Origin: Pantoea sp. IMH | Lineage (GTDB): Bacteria > Pseudomonadota > Gammaproteobacteria > Enterobacterales > Enterobacteriaceae | DNA: 64,000 nucleotides | Direction of reading: 5' to 3' | Assembly (NCBI RefSeq): GCF_000599885.1 | Contig: NZ_JFGT01000003.1 | Coordinates: forward strand, 171,355-235,354 | In this document: positions 19,923 to 32,298 of the stretch, one piece after another | How the letters are laid out: each line of letters starts with the position of its first letter | How positions within the stretch are numbered: the first letter of the stretch is position 1 | Notes under the pieces: generated by a model | Told to the model about the DNA's origin: nothing | What the model saw: the letters and a program-made list of their open reading frames with translations, nothing else | Databases searched by the model: none | Translations under genes and position numbers: made by a program

Positions 19923-21521
19923 TTAATGCAGCAGCTGGTAACCAGGCAGGGTCAGGAATTCAACCAGCTCCGGTTCGGTTGTGATGCGCTCCATCAGATC
20001 GGCGGCTTCGCTAAAGCGTCCCTGGCAAAAGCGCTGGTCACCCAACTCCTGCTGGATAACCTGCATCTCCTCTGCCAGCATCTGACGGAACAACGCTTCG
20101 GTGACCACTTCGCCGCTTTGCAGCGTTTTTCCATGGCGGATCCACTGCCAGATAGAGGTGCGGGCGATTTCTGCCGTGGCGGCATCTTCCATCAGGCCAT
20201 AAACGGGTACGCAGCCGTTACCTGAGATCCATGCCTCGATGTACTGCACCGCCACGCGGATATTGGCACGCATCCCGGCTTCTGTTCTTTCTCCAGCGCA
20301 GGGTTCGAGCAGCTCAGCGGCGGTTACCGGCGCATCATCTTCCCGCAGCACCTCCAGTTGGTTTTGCCGGTCACCTAGTGCCTGACTGAACAGAGTCATT
20401 ACCGTATCTGCTAATCCCGGATGCGCAATCCAGGTGCCATCATGACCATTAGCCGCCTCTCGCTCTTTATCCGCCCTGACCCGGTTAAGCACCCACTCGT
20501 TGCGCTCACGCTCTTTACTGGGAATAAACGCGGCCATCCCGCCCATGGCAAAGGCACCCCGGCGATGACAGGTTTTGATCAGTAAACGGGAGTAAGCATC
20601 CAGAAAGCCTTTATCCATCGTAACCGACTGACGATCCGGCAAAACACGACCGGGGTGATTTTTCAACGTTTTGATATAGCTGAAAATATAGTCCCAACGG
20701 CCGCAATTGAGTCCGACGATATGATCGCGCAGGTGATAGAGGATCTCATCCATCTGGAAGACCGCAGGCAGCGTTTCGATCAGCAGAGTGGCTTTGATCG
20801 TGCCACGTGGCAGATCGAAACGATCCTCGGTATAGCTGAAGATCTCACTCCACCAGGCCGCTTCCTGCCAGCTTTGCGTTTTCGGCAGGTAAAAATAAGG
20901 GCCGCTGCCTTTTGCCAGTAGCGCATCCACGTTGTGAAAAAAGTAGAGGGCAAAATCGAACAGGCTGCCTGGGATCGCTTCATCACGCCACGTTACATGT
21001 TTTTCTGGCAGATGAAGTCCGCGAACCCGGCAGATCAACACAGCGGGATCGGGCTTGAGTTGATAGATCTTTCCTGCTTCGTTGCGGTAATCGATCGTGC
21101 CATTTACCGCATCACGCAGATTGATCTGTCCCTCAACCACTTTTTCCCAGCTGGGCGCCAGTGAGTCTTCAAAATCAGCCATAAAAACATCGACATTGGC
21201 GTTAAGCGCGTTGATCACCATCTTGCGTTCGACCGGGCCAGTGATCTCCACGCGTCGCCGCTGAAGATCGGTCGGGATACCGCGGATCTTCCAGTCTGAA
21301 CTTTTTATGGAACTCGTTTCCAAAATGAAACCGGGCAGTTCACCGTTATCAAACTTTTCTTGATTACGTTGCCGATCGCGAAGCAGTTCGTTACGCCGCG
21401 GCGTAAAACGACTAACCAGATCGGTCAGGAAATCCACGGCGGGCTCCGTGAAGATCTGCTTCTCTGTCAGACCAAAGGGGCGCTGGAACGCCAGTTCGCT
21501 GTTAATTACCTGCTCTGTCAT
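19923..21521 (-). CDS. aceB: Malate synthase A
   Basis: 532 residues from the ATG at 21521, which has GGAG seven bases upstream and gives the N-terminus MTEQVINSELAFQRPFG that matches E. coli; the open frame reaches 21560 without a site. It condenses glyoxylate with acetyl-CoA to malate. Conserved regions include GPVERKMVINALNANV, FMADFEDSLAPSW, LPKTQSWQEAAWWSE and LLIETLPAVFQMDE with catalytic Arg/Asp and metal ligands typical of the short A form. First gene of aceBAK; a conserved operator region lies upstream (21606-21657). Confidence 0.97.
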   Translation of the reverse strand: MTEQVINSELAFQRPFGLTEKQIFTEPAVDFLTDLVSRFTPRRNELLRDRQRNQEKFDNGELPGFILETSSIKSSDWKIRGIPTDLQRRRVEITGPVERKMVINALNANVDVFMADFEDSLAPSWEKVVEGQINLRDAVNGTIDYRNEAGKIYQLKPDPAVLICRVRGLHLPEKHVTWRDEAIPGSLFDFALYFFHNVDALLAKGSGPYFYLPKTQSWQEAAWWSEIFSYTEDRFDLPRGTIKATLLIETLPAVFQMDEILYHLRDHIVGLNCGRWDYIFSYIKTLKNHPGRVLPDRQSVTMDKGFLDAYSRLLIKTCHRRGAFAMGGMAAFIPSKERERNEWVLNRVRADKEREAANGHDGTWIAHPGLADTVMTLFSQALGDRQNQLEVLREDDAPVTAAELLEPCAGERTEAGMRANIRVAVQYIEAWISGNGCVPVYGLMEDAATAEIARTSIWQWIRHGKTLQSGEVVTEALFRQMLAEEMQVIQQELGDQRFCQGRFSEAADLMERITTEPELVEFLTLPGYQLLH

Positions 21522-21605
21522 TGTTTTGCTCCTGCCGTCAAAACGCTGTGAAGAGATCACTTTCAGGATCGCTTTCGCTGCTGGCTACTTTCCGCTCAGC
21601 CCGAT

Positions 21606-21657
21606 CAAAATATAATCAATCGATATCTAAAATCAAAAACTATTTCCATTTTATGGA
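21606..21657 (-). promoter_or_regulatory. aceBAK promoter with probable IclR operator
   Basis: Read on the minus strand, ATGGAAATAGTTTTTGATTTT is followed by TTGATT (-35), a 16-base spacer and TATATT (-10). The words TGGAAAT and GTTTTTGATTTT are nearly the same as in the E. coli aceB operator region, as I remember it. A perfect TCCAT/ATGGA inverted repeat occupies 21645-21657. The IclR assignment is by similarity and position; it is not shown by the sequence alone. Confidence 0.6.
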
Positions 21658-21921
21658 TAAATATTTTTTACTAATTGATATATATGGATTTAAAAACCCG
21701 CCAAAGAAGAAAGTAATTTTCATAAGCACTTGCTTTGGATGGGTTATGCAAAAAGCCTCTTAAAGTAATCAGTCAGAACCCGCCACAGGCTAAGTGGCAG
21801 ACAGACGGTAAGGAGCGTATATCTGGCAGGGGAAGACAAAGGCCTGAAGTCAGACACAGGCTGATGTCAGGTTAAAACCGAAGAGGTAATACAGAGGAAG
21901 GCAGTAAAAAAGGCGTTAAAT

Positions 21922-21952
21922 CAGGGCCATTTTATAGCGGAAAATAGCCCTG
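21922..21952 (-). terminator. Probable terminator after metA
   Basis: CAGGGCTATTTT pairs with AAAATGGCCCTG, a 12-bp stem with one G-U pair, 13 bases beyond the metA stop. The minus strand then reads ATTTAACGCCTTTTTT, a delayed T run. Confidence 0.6.
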
Positions 21953-21965
21953 TTTTCGAAGATAC

Positions 21966-22895
21966 TTAATCAAGCGTGGGATTCATATTACGCAGATCAA
22001 ATGGCGTAATCTGGTAAACATAATAGTTTAACCAGTTAGTAAACAACAAATTACCGTGGCTGCGCCAACTGGCTCGTGGCGGCAACTCGGGATTATCCTG
22101 CGGAAAATAATTGCAGGGGATCTCTGGATGCAAACCGGCCTCATAATCACGATGGTATTCGGCCGACAGCGTTAATGCATCATATTCTGGATGTCCCGTC
22201 ACGAAAGCCAGTCGTTTGTCCTTACTGGCAAACAGATAAGCACCGGTTTGCTCTGATTCGGCAAAGATTTCCAGATCCGTATAATCACGCAGCAAGTGAG
22301 TAGGAAAATCGGCATAGCGTGAATGAGGCGCAAGAAACGTATCGTCGAAACCACGCGTAAGTAACGCATGCGGATGCAGTATCTGGTGCTCATAAACGCC
22401 GGAAAGCTTCACTTCACGCGTTTGCTTAGGAATGCCATACAGAATATTCAACGCCGCCTGAACGGCCCAGCAGACAAAGAGTGTTGAAGTCACGTGCTCT
22501 TTCGCCCAGTGCAGCACGCGCTGTATCTGCGGCCAGTAAGCCACATCATTAAAATCGACCAGCCCCAGCGGCGCGCCTGTCACAATCAGTCCATCAAAGT
22601 TCTGATGCTGTATCTCATCAAAATTGCAGTAGAAGTTGTTCAGATGCTCCATCGGCGTGTTACGTGACTCCCGGCTGTCAATACGCAGCAACTGAACATC
22701 AATTTGCAGAGGAGAATTGGAGAGCAGGCGCAAAAACTGATTTTCAGTTTCAATTTTCTTTGGCATCAGATTGAGTACCAGCACCTTTAAGGGACGGATC
22801 TCCTGAGTACTGGCGCGAGAAGAAGTCATTACAAAGACATTTTCGTTACGCAGAAAACTCACGGCTGGTAATTCATCGGGTACCCTGATCGGCAT
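21966..22895 (-). CDS. metA: Homoserine O-succinyltransferase
   Basis: 309 residues from the ATG at 22895, the E. coli length; GAGGAA lies about eight bases upstream, whereas the longer frame to 22982 overlaps the promoter and Met boxes. Succinylates homoserine, the first committed step of methionine synthesis. The nucleophile is the cysteine at residue 142 ([13 protein letters not shown]), with the His/Glu pair in [10 protein letters not shown] near 236. The N-terminus [15 protein letters not shown] is typical of this family, which is a substrate of proteases during heat stress in E. coli. Regulated by MetJ through the sites at 22921-22944. E. coli yjaA and yjaB, which lie between rrnE and metA, are absent. 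Confidence 0.97.
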   Translation of the reverse strand: MPIRVPDELPAVSFLRNENVFVMTSSRASTQEIRPLKVLVLNLMPKKIETENQFLRLLSNSPLQIDVQLLRIDSRESRNTPMEHLNNFYCNFDEIQHQNFDGLIVTGAPLGLVDFNDVAYWPQIQRVLHWAKEHVTSTLFVCWAVQAALNILYGIPKQTREVKLSGVYEHQILHPHALLTRGFDDTFLAPHSRYADFPTHLLRDYTDLEIFAESEQTGAYLFASKDKRLAFVTGHPEYDALTLSAEYHRDYEAGLHPEIPCNYFPQDNPELPPRASWRSHGNLLFTNWLNYYVYQITPFDLRNMNPTLD

Positions 22896-22920
22896 AACCT
22901 GCTTCCTCAACTCACCATTT

Positions 22921-22974
22921 ATACGTTTAGACATCCAGACAGCCAAAGATAACGCTATGCAGAGCAAATGTCGA
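22921..22974 (-). promoter_or_regulatory. metA promoter and three tandem Met boxes
   Basis: On the minus strand TCGACA (22974-22969), a 17-base spacer and TATCTT (22951-22946) make a reasonable promoter. Immediately downstream are three contiguous 8-mers, GGCTGTCT, GGATGTCT and AAACGTAT (22944-22921), each matching the MetJ consensus AGACGTCT at five or six positions. MetJ with AdoMet would cover the start site. Confidence 0.75.
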
Positions 22975-23190
22975 GGTTTCATCCGGTTGTTGAAAAAGTT
23001 TCATATGGATAAGGGCGTACAGCCGAGAGGTTGAGAGAGTCCTGGTGGAAATGCACAACCGATCCAGGACGGAGCCAGATGTGAAGCTAACTTTGATGTT
23101 TCGGGATGGAGCACGTGAACTGAAAGGGCTGTTTCAGGCCGTGCGGTGACGGGGGAAGCTGCCGCTTTTTCCCGGCCCTGAAACGCAAAA
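22975..23190. other. Region between the metA promoter and the rRNA terminator
   Basis: About 215 bases without a gene. The last 30 bases (from about 23163) match the corresponding region downstream of the second rRNA operon at 63694 onward. I see nothing else in it. Confidence 0.5.
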
Positions 23191-23214
23191 AACCCTGACC
23201 GTCAGGTCAGGGTT
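23186..23214 (-). terminator. rRNA operon terminator (first operon)
   Basis: AACCCTGACC pairs with GGTCAGGGTT (23191-23200 with 23205-23214) around GTCA, and the minus strand continues with a T run. The identical hairpin follows the second 5S gene at 63722-63745. Confidence 0.93.
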
Positions 23215-23221
23215 ATCGCGA

Positions 23222-23377
23222 TTTGATGCCTGGCAGTTGATGAACTTACGTTCACCCTGCGGGCCGTTGCGTTGCAACGTTCAGACCGCGCCTCACGGCT
23301 TGTCTGTCCCACTCTCTGAGAGCAGCGAACTGCCCCGCAATACCAGTTTACTGCTTATAATTTGATGCCTGGCAGTT
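23222..23377. repeat. 139-bp structured unit flanked by 17-bp direct repeats
   Basis: TTTGATGCCTGGCAGTT occurs at 23361-23377, covering the 3' end of 5S rRNA, and again at 23222-23238. The sequence between is absent after the second 5S gene. It contains a series of small hairpins: TGAAC/GTTCA (23241-23254), CCC/GGG (23255-23263), CGTTG/CAACG (23265-23279) and CAGAC/GTCTG enclosing GCC/GGC (23282-23306). Confidence 0.85.
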
Positions 23378-23484
23378 CCCTACTCTCGCATGGGGAGACC
23401 CCACACTACCATCGGCGCTACGGCGTTTCACTTCTGAGTTCGGCATGGGGTCAGGTGGGACCACCGCGCTACAGCCGCCAGGCA
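23365..23484 (-). rRNA. rrf: 5S ribosomal RNA (first operon)
   Basis: 120 nucleotides, TGCCTGGCGG to GCCAGGCAT on the minus strand, with the usual terminal helix. Identical in the parts compared to the 5S gene at 63757-63876. It is the last gene of a 16S-tRNA-Glu-23S-5S operon, in the position of E. coli rrnE. Confidence 0.98.
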
Positions 23485-23496
23485 AATCTTGGTGCA

Positions 23497-23618
23497 CGAA
23501 ACGAATCTTTTTCACTGATGCCGCGTTGCCTGCGCTTGCAAAGTCAGTCACATACCTGAGTATGCTCCTTCCTTTCCGGCGCTTGCCGCCTTGCCTCAGC
23601 GCAAAATCTTTCGTTTCC
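23497..23618. repeat. ERIC-like element in the 23S-5S spacer
   Basis: The two ends form a long imperfect inverted repeat: GAAACGAATCTTTTTCACTG on the left resembles the complement of the right end, GAAACGAAAGATTTTGCGCTG. The middle has GCGTTGCCTGCGC, CAGTCACATACCTGAGTATGCTCCT and GCTTGCCGCCTTGCC, which parallel the ERIC consensus (GCGTTGGCTGCGC, CAGTCACTTACTTATGTAAGCTCCT, GCTTGCCGCCTTCC). The central hairpin is CATAC/GTATG. The second operon lacks it. Confidence 0.75.
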
Positions 23619-23693
23619 GCTAATTCTCTATCCGGTACAGGCTGAAAATTGTTGCGTCTCTCATAACGCTCACCAGAACGCTTCTGGTGTTGT

Positions 23694-26596
<2,903 letters not shown>

Positions 26597-26728
26597 TCAC
26601 AACCCACAAGCGTCCCGCAGGATACTGTGTGCTGTAAGCATTTGAGAGACTCGAACACACCGGTCTGTTTATCCTTATTACGGAGGATAAACGCAGTGTG
26701 TCGTTTCAATTTTCAGCTTGTTCCGGAT

Positions 26729-26740
26729 TGTTAAAGAGCA
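26729..26740 (-). promoter_or_regulatory. Spacer boxA antitermination site
   Basis: TGCTCTTTAACA on the minus strand, between tRNA-Glu and 23S, where rRNA operons carry a second Nus-factor boxA. Confidence 0.8.
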
Positions 26741-26814
26741 AATATCTCAGACATGGCTCGTAAGCCAGTTTTGAGATATTTCGTGGAGACACCTTTCACC
26801 TGTCACCAAGCAAG

Positions 26815-26889
26815 TGGCGTCCCCTAGGGGATTCGAACCCCTGTTGCCGCCGTGAAAGGGCGGAGTCCTAACCGCTAGACGAAGGGGAC
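26815..26889 (-). tRNA. gltT: tRNA-Glu (UUC)
   Basis: 75 nucleotides from GTCCCCTTCGTCTAG to GGGGACGCCA with encoded CCA; the anticodon loop CTTTCAC contains UUC. It lies in the 16S-23S spacer, as in rrnB, rrnC, rrnE and rrnG of E. coli. The symbol is by analogy only. Confidence 0.97.
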
Positions 26890-26978
26890 ACAGAAGTGTC
26901 ACGACTTCGCAGCCGTCTTGCTCTAACGTTTCTATCAGACAATCTGTTGTGGACACTACGCGGGAAAGTATCTTCAGG

Positions 26979-28520
<1,542 letters not shown>

Positions 28521-28674
28521 AAAGCTTGATTTGCTTAAACACGTTAAGCGATGCTCAAGTGTAAAACACTCATAATGAATTTCATTATGTGTTCACTCTT
28601 AAGACTTGATATTTTTTGCGTCCGGAGACGCTGATATCAATCCTGCGAGTGCCCACACAGATTGTCTGATAAAT

Positions 28675-28686
28675 TGTTAAAGAGCG
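28675..28686 (-). promoter_or_regulatory. Leader boxA of the rRNA operon
   Basis: CGCTCTTTAACA on the minus strand, between promoter P2 and 16S; one base differs from the canonical TGCTCTTTAACA. Confidence 0.8.
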
Positions 28687-28725
28687 TTGCGGTAAGCGCC
28701 TTGGCGACTTACTGCGAGGTGGCGT

Positions 28726-28753
28726 ATAATACGCTTTCCTCCTTCAGAGTCAA
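28726..28753 (-). promoter_or_regulatory. rRNA promoter P2
   Basis: TTGACT (28753-28748), a 16-base spacer and TATTAT (28731-28726) on the minus strand. It lies 121 bases downstream of P1, the usual spacing in enteric rRNA operons. Confidence 0.85.
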
Positions 28754-28846
28754 CCTCTTTTTCAGAAGTTTTTCTCCGGCGGCTCAGCTTCCTGAACCTC
28801 CTGAGCCGCTGGCCTGTAAGCCGTTGTGCCGTCTCAGTGGTTGCGC

Positions 28847-28874
28847 ATTATAGGGAGTTTCCGTCAGCTGACAA
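28847..28874 (-). promoter_or_regulatory. rRNA promoter P1
   Basis: TTGTCA (28874-28869), a 16-base spacer and TATAAT (28852-28847) followed by a GCGC discriminator, the pattern of growth-rate and ppGpp-controlled rRNA promoters. An A/T-rich UP-element-like stretch lies just upstream (28875-28895). Confidence 0.9.
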
Positions 28875-28883
28875 CCCTTAATT

Positions 28884-28959
28884 TGTGGAAAATAGCGCGT
28901 TCGCTGCATTCCACAGCAAAACGGGGGTTTATACCCACTTATCCACTAACTTATCCACA
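28884..28959. promoter_or_regulatory. Cluster of DnaA-box-like sites between rrn P1 and purH
   Basis: Plus-strand TTATCCACA at 28951-28959 is a perfect DnaA box. TTATCCACT at 28939-28947 has one mismatch and TTATACCCA at 28929-28937 two, in the same orientation and about ten bases apart. TGTGGAAAA at 28884-28892 is a one-mismatch box in the opposite orientation, overlapping the P1 UP-element position. Confidence 0.55.
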
Positions 28960-28972
28960 CTGGGTGAGAAGT

Positions 28973-29016
28973 GATAATTTAGACGAGCATCACGCAAACG
29001 TTTTCGCTACAATGCC
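28973..29016 (+). promoter_or_regulatory. purHD control region with PurR box
   Basis: ACGCAAACGTTTTCGC at 28992-29007 is an essentially perfect PurR operator. Two -10 candidates flank it: GATAAT at 28973-28978 (with TTATCC, 16 bases upstream, as a weak -35) and TACAAT at 29008-29013 directly after the box. PurR with hypoxanthine or guanine would block either. Confidence 0.85.
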
Positions 29017-29149
29017 GGGCGAAAACCTGGCCCCCATTTTGGGGCGTTACCTGAACCTTAATCTCCTTTTCTCTTTATAAGAGTGAAAATGGCTAAGGTT
29101 GATGTAACGCTCTTACTCTATGCGAACTAAAGCCAAGGGATCATTTACC

Positions 29150-30739
29150 ATGCAACAACCTCGTCCTGTACGCCGCGCCTTGCTCAGCGTGTCTGATAAA
29201 GCCGGTATCCTCGAATTTGCTCAGGCGCTCTCCCAACGCGGCGTCGAACTGCTCTCTACCGGTGGCACCGCGCGTCTGCTGGCGGATGCGGGCCTGTCTG
29301 TCACGGAAGTGTCTGACTATACCGGTTTCCCGGAAATGATGGATGGACGCGTCAAAACCCTGCACCCTAAAGTGCACGGCGGTATTCTTGGCCGTCGCGG
29401 GCAGGACGATGCAATCATGGCGCAGCACGACATCAGCCCAATCGACATGGTAGTGGTAAACCTTTATCCCTTCGCTCAGACCGTCGCCCGGGAAGGTTGC
29501 TCACTGGAAGATGCCGTTGAGAACATTGATATTGGCGGCCCGACCATGGTGCGCTCCGCGGCGAAGAACCATAAAGATGTGGCGATCGTGGTAAAGAGCA
29601 GTGACTACGAGGCTATCGTGGCCGAGATGGATGCCAACCAGAATGCCCTGACCCTTGAAACCCGCTTTGACCTCGCCATTAAAGCCTTTGAGCACACTGC
29701 CGCTTACGACAGCATGATCGCTAACTATTTTGGCTCCCTGGTACCCGCCTATCACAGTGAGCGCAACCAGCCAGCCGGTCGTTTCCCGCGCACGCTAAAC
29801 CTGAATTTCATCAAGAAGCAAGATATGCGTTACGGCGAGAACAGCCACCAGGACGCTGCCTTCTATATAGAAGAGCATATTACCGAAGCTTCTGTTGCCA
29901 CAGCACAGCAGCTACAGGGTAAAGCGCTTTCCTATAACAACATTGCAGATACCGATGCGGCGTTGGAATGTGTGAAGGAGTTTAGTGAACCAGCCTGCGT
30001 GATCGTCAAGCATGCCAATCCCTGCGGCGTAGCTACAGCAAGCACTCTTCTGAACGCTTACGAGCTTGCTTTTAAAACCGATCCGACTTCAGCTTTTGGT
30101 GGAATTATCGCATTTAACCGCGAACTGGATGAAGCCACCGCCCAGGCTATCGTCAGCCGTCAGTTTGTCGAAGTCATTATCGCGCCTTCGGCCAGCGAAG
30201 CCGCGCTGAAGGTGACGGCAACTAAGCAAAACGTTCGCGTGTTGACCTGCGGTCAGTGGCAACAGCGTGAGACCGGTCTGGACTTTAAACGCGTCAACGG
30301 CGGCCTGCTGGTACAGGATCGCGATAATGGCATGGTGACAGCCGACCAGCTGCGCGTGGTAAGCAAACGACAGCCTGACGAAAAAGAGCTGCGCGACGCG
30401 CTGTTTTGCTGGAAAGTAGCGAAATTCGTCAAATCCAACGCCATTGTCTATGCGCGCGACAATATGACAATCGGTATAGGCGCAGGACAGATGAGCCGCG
30501 TCTACTCAGCGAAAATAGCCGGGATAAAAGCGGCGGATGAAGGGCTGGAAGTGCGCGGTTCGGCGATGGCTTCCGATGCCTTCTTCCCCTTCCGCGACGG
30601 TATTGATGCCGCCGCCGCCGTTGGCGTGAGCTGTGTGATTCAGCCCGGAGGATCTATTCGTGATGAAGAAGTGATTGCCGCCGCCGACGAGCATAACATT
30701 GCGATGATCTTCACCGACATGCGCCATTTCCGCCATTAA
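29150..30739 (+). CDS. purH: Bifunctional AICAR transformylase/IMP cyclohydrolase
   Basis: 529 residues, the E. coli length, from the ATG at 29150 (AGGGA nine bases upstream; a longer frame from 29120 lacks support). It carries out the last two steps of IMP synthesis. The N-terminal cyclohydrolase domain (about 1-200) has the MGS-like fold with [16 protein letters not shown]; the C-terminal transformylase domain has [13 protein letters not shown] and KHANPCG, the lysine-histidine active-site motif near residue 270. It forms an operon with purD 15 bases downstream and is controlled by the PurR box. Divergent from the rRNA operon. Confidence 0.98.
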   Translation: MQQPRPVRRALLSVSDKAGILEFAQALSQRGVELLSTGGTARLLADAGLSVTEVSDYTGFPEMMDGRVKTLHPKVHGGILGRRGQDDAIMAQHDISPIDMVVVNLYPFAQTVAREGCSLEDAVENIDIGGPTMVRSAAKNHKDVAIVVKSSDYEAIVAEMDANQNALTLETRFDLAIKAFEHTAAYDSMIANYFGSLVPAYHSERNQPAGRFPRTLNLNFIKKQDMRYGENSHQDAAFYIEEHITEASVATAQQLQGKALSYNNIADTDAALECVKEFSEPACVIVKHANPCGVATASTLLNAYELAFKTDPTSAFGGIIAFNRELDEATAQAIVSRQFVEVIIAPSASEAALKVTATKQNVRVLTCGQWQQRETGLDFKRVNGGLLVQDRDNGMVTADQLRVVSKRQPDEKELRDALFCWKVAKFVKSNAIVYARDNMTIGIGAGQMSRVYSAKIAGIKAADEGLEVRGSAMASDAFFPFRDGIDAAAAVGVSCVIQPGGSIRDEEVIAAADEHNIAMIFTDMRHFRH

Positions 30740-30754
30740 AAACGGAGCAACTTA

Positions 30755-32041
30755 ATGAAAATTCTGGTAATTGGTAACGGCGGCCGCGAGCATGCGCTCG
30801 CCTGGAAAGCGTCGCTTTCGCCGCTGACAGAGACCGTCTTCGTTGCGCCGGGCAATGCCGGCACTGCGCTTGAGCCGGCACTGCAAAACGTGGATATCAG
30901 CGCGACTGATATTCCGGCGCTGCTGAGTTTTGCGCAGAATGAGAAGATCGATCTGACTATAGTAGGCCCGGAAGCGCCTCTGGTGATTGGCGTGGTGGAT
31001 GCCTTCCGCGCGGCAGGACTGAAAATTTTTGGCCCCACTCAGGCCGCTGCGCAACTGGAAGGCTCTAAAGCGTTCACCAAGGATTTCCTTGCCCGCCATA
31101 AAATTCCTACGGCAGAGTATCAGAACTTTACTGACGTTGAGGCCGCACTGGCTTATACGCGCAGCAAAGGCGCGCCTATCGTTATCAAGGCTGATGGCCT
31201 GGCGGCAGGTAAAGGTGTCATTGTGGCGATGACGCTGGAGGAAGCAGAAGCCGCCATTAAAGATATGCTGGCCGGAAACGCCTTTGGCGATGCAGGTCAC
31301 CGCATCGTGGTGGAGGAGTTTCTGGATGGTGAAGAAGCCAGTTTTATCGTAATGGTTGATGGTAAAAATGTGCTGCCGATGGCCACCAGTCAGGATCATA
31401 AACGCGTCGGTAATGGCGATACCGGACCAAACACGGGCGGGATGGGCGCCTACTCCCCTGCTCCGGTAGTGACGGATGAAATCCACCAGCGGGTAATGGA
31501 TGAGGTTATCTGGCCGACTGTGCACGGCATGGCGGCAGAAGGGAATACCTATACCGGCTTTCTGTATGCAGGACTGATGATTGACAAGCGCGGTCAACCA
31601 AAAGTCATTGAGTTCAACTGCCGTTTTGGCGATCCGGAAACGCAACCGATCATGATGCGCATGCAGTCGGATCTGGTAGAGCTCTGTCTTGCAGCCGTTG
31701 AAGGTAAGCTGGATACGAAAGATTCCCTCTGGGATCCCCGTCCATCACTGGGTGTTGTTCTGGCCGCAGGCGGCTATCCTGGCGATTACACTACTGGCGA
31801 TCAGATTCATGGTCTTCCGCTGGAAGCGTTACCGGATGGCAAGGTCTTTCATGCCGGCACGAAGATGCAGGGCGAACTGGTAGTGACCAATGGCGGACGC
31901 GTGCTTTGCGTGACGGCGCTGGGTGAAGATATTGCCGCTGCGCAGAAACACGCTTATAAGCTGGCTGAAGATATCTCGTGGAACGGCAGCTTCTGCCGGC
32001 AAGATATCGGCTACAGGGCCATTTCCCGTAAGCAACCTTGA
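30755..32041 (+). CDS. purD: Phosphoribosylamine-glycine ligase
   Basis: 428 residues. ATP-grasp enzyme that makes glycinamide ribonucleotide, the second step of purine synthesis. The N-terminal Rossmann part starts MKILVIGNGGREHALAWK; the ATP-grasp core has KADGLAAGKGVIVA near residue 145 and the metal-binding EFNCRFGDPETQ near 290. AACGGAGC precedes the ATG. Second and last gene of purHD; E. coli zraSR/zraP, which follow there, are not present, and yjaH comes next on the opposite strand. Confidence 0.97.
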   Translation: MKILVIGNGGREHALAWKASLSPLTETVFVAPGNAGTALEPALQNVDISATDIPALLSFAQNEKIDLTIVGPEAPLVIGVVDAFRAAGLKIFGPTQAAAQLEGSKAFTKDFLARHKIPTAEYQNFTDVEAALAYTRSKGAPIVIKADGLAAGKGVIVAMTLEEAEAAIKDMLAGNAFGDAGHRIVVEEFLDGEEASFIVMVDGKNVLPMATSQDHKRVGNGDTGPNTGGMGAYSPAPVVTDEIHQRVMDEVIWPTVHGMAAEGNTYTGFLYAGLMIDKRGQPKVIEFNCRFGDPETQPIMMRMQSDLVELCLAAVEGKLDTKDSLWDPRPSLGVVLAAGGYPGDYTTGDQIHGLPLEALPDGKVFHAGTKMQGELVVTNGGRVLCVTALGEDIAAAQKHAYKLAEDISWNGSFCRQDIGYRAISRKQP

Positions 32042-32050
32042 TCATGTAGT

Positions 32051-32078
32051 TATATGCCGCCACACAAGGCGGTATATA
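32051..32078. repeat. Strong inverted repeat after purD
   Basis: TATATGCCGCC (32051-32061) pairs with GGCGGTATATA (32068-32078) through 11 base pairs including one G-U, with a six-base loop. It starts ten bases after the purD stop. No T run follows, so it may stabilise the purHD mRNA 3' end or terminate inefficiently. Confidence 0.6.
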
Positions 32079-32298
32079 TAGCGGCAGACTCATCAGGGCG
32101 GGTATTCCCGACCTGTTGAGTTGACCACAAGTCCCATTCTGACTTACCCCACCTTTGAGGCTCCTGCCAGAGCAGCTCGTTTCTCTGCTGCCTGTTTTTG
32201 CCATCCTTACAGCAACGTTATCTTTTTCTGCACCTGAGAAGGTACATCGTTGCGTAAAGTCGCGAGAAAGCGGCGTAAACCACCCGGTGTAGTCGTGC

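Larger units (their letters stand above)
21522..21965. other. Intergenic region between metA and aceB
   Basis: This 444-base gap holds the aceBAK promoter/operator (21606-21657) next to aceB and a metA terminator (21922-21952). The middle part, about 21700-21900, shows no gene or structure that I recognise. Confidence 0.6.

Noticed and set aside
30752..31645. 297-codon minus-strand frame antisense to purD
   Set aside because: Mirror of purD codon periodicity; product is His/Arg/Cys-rich without any recognisable domain.
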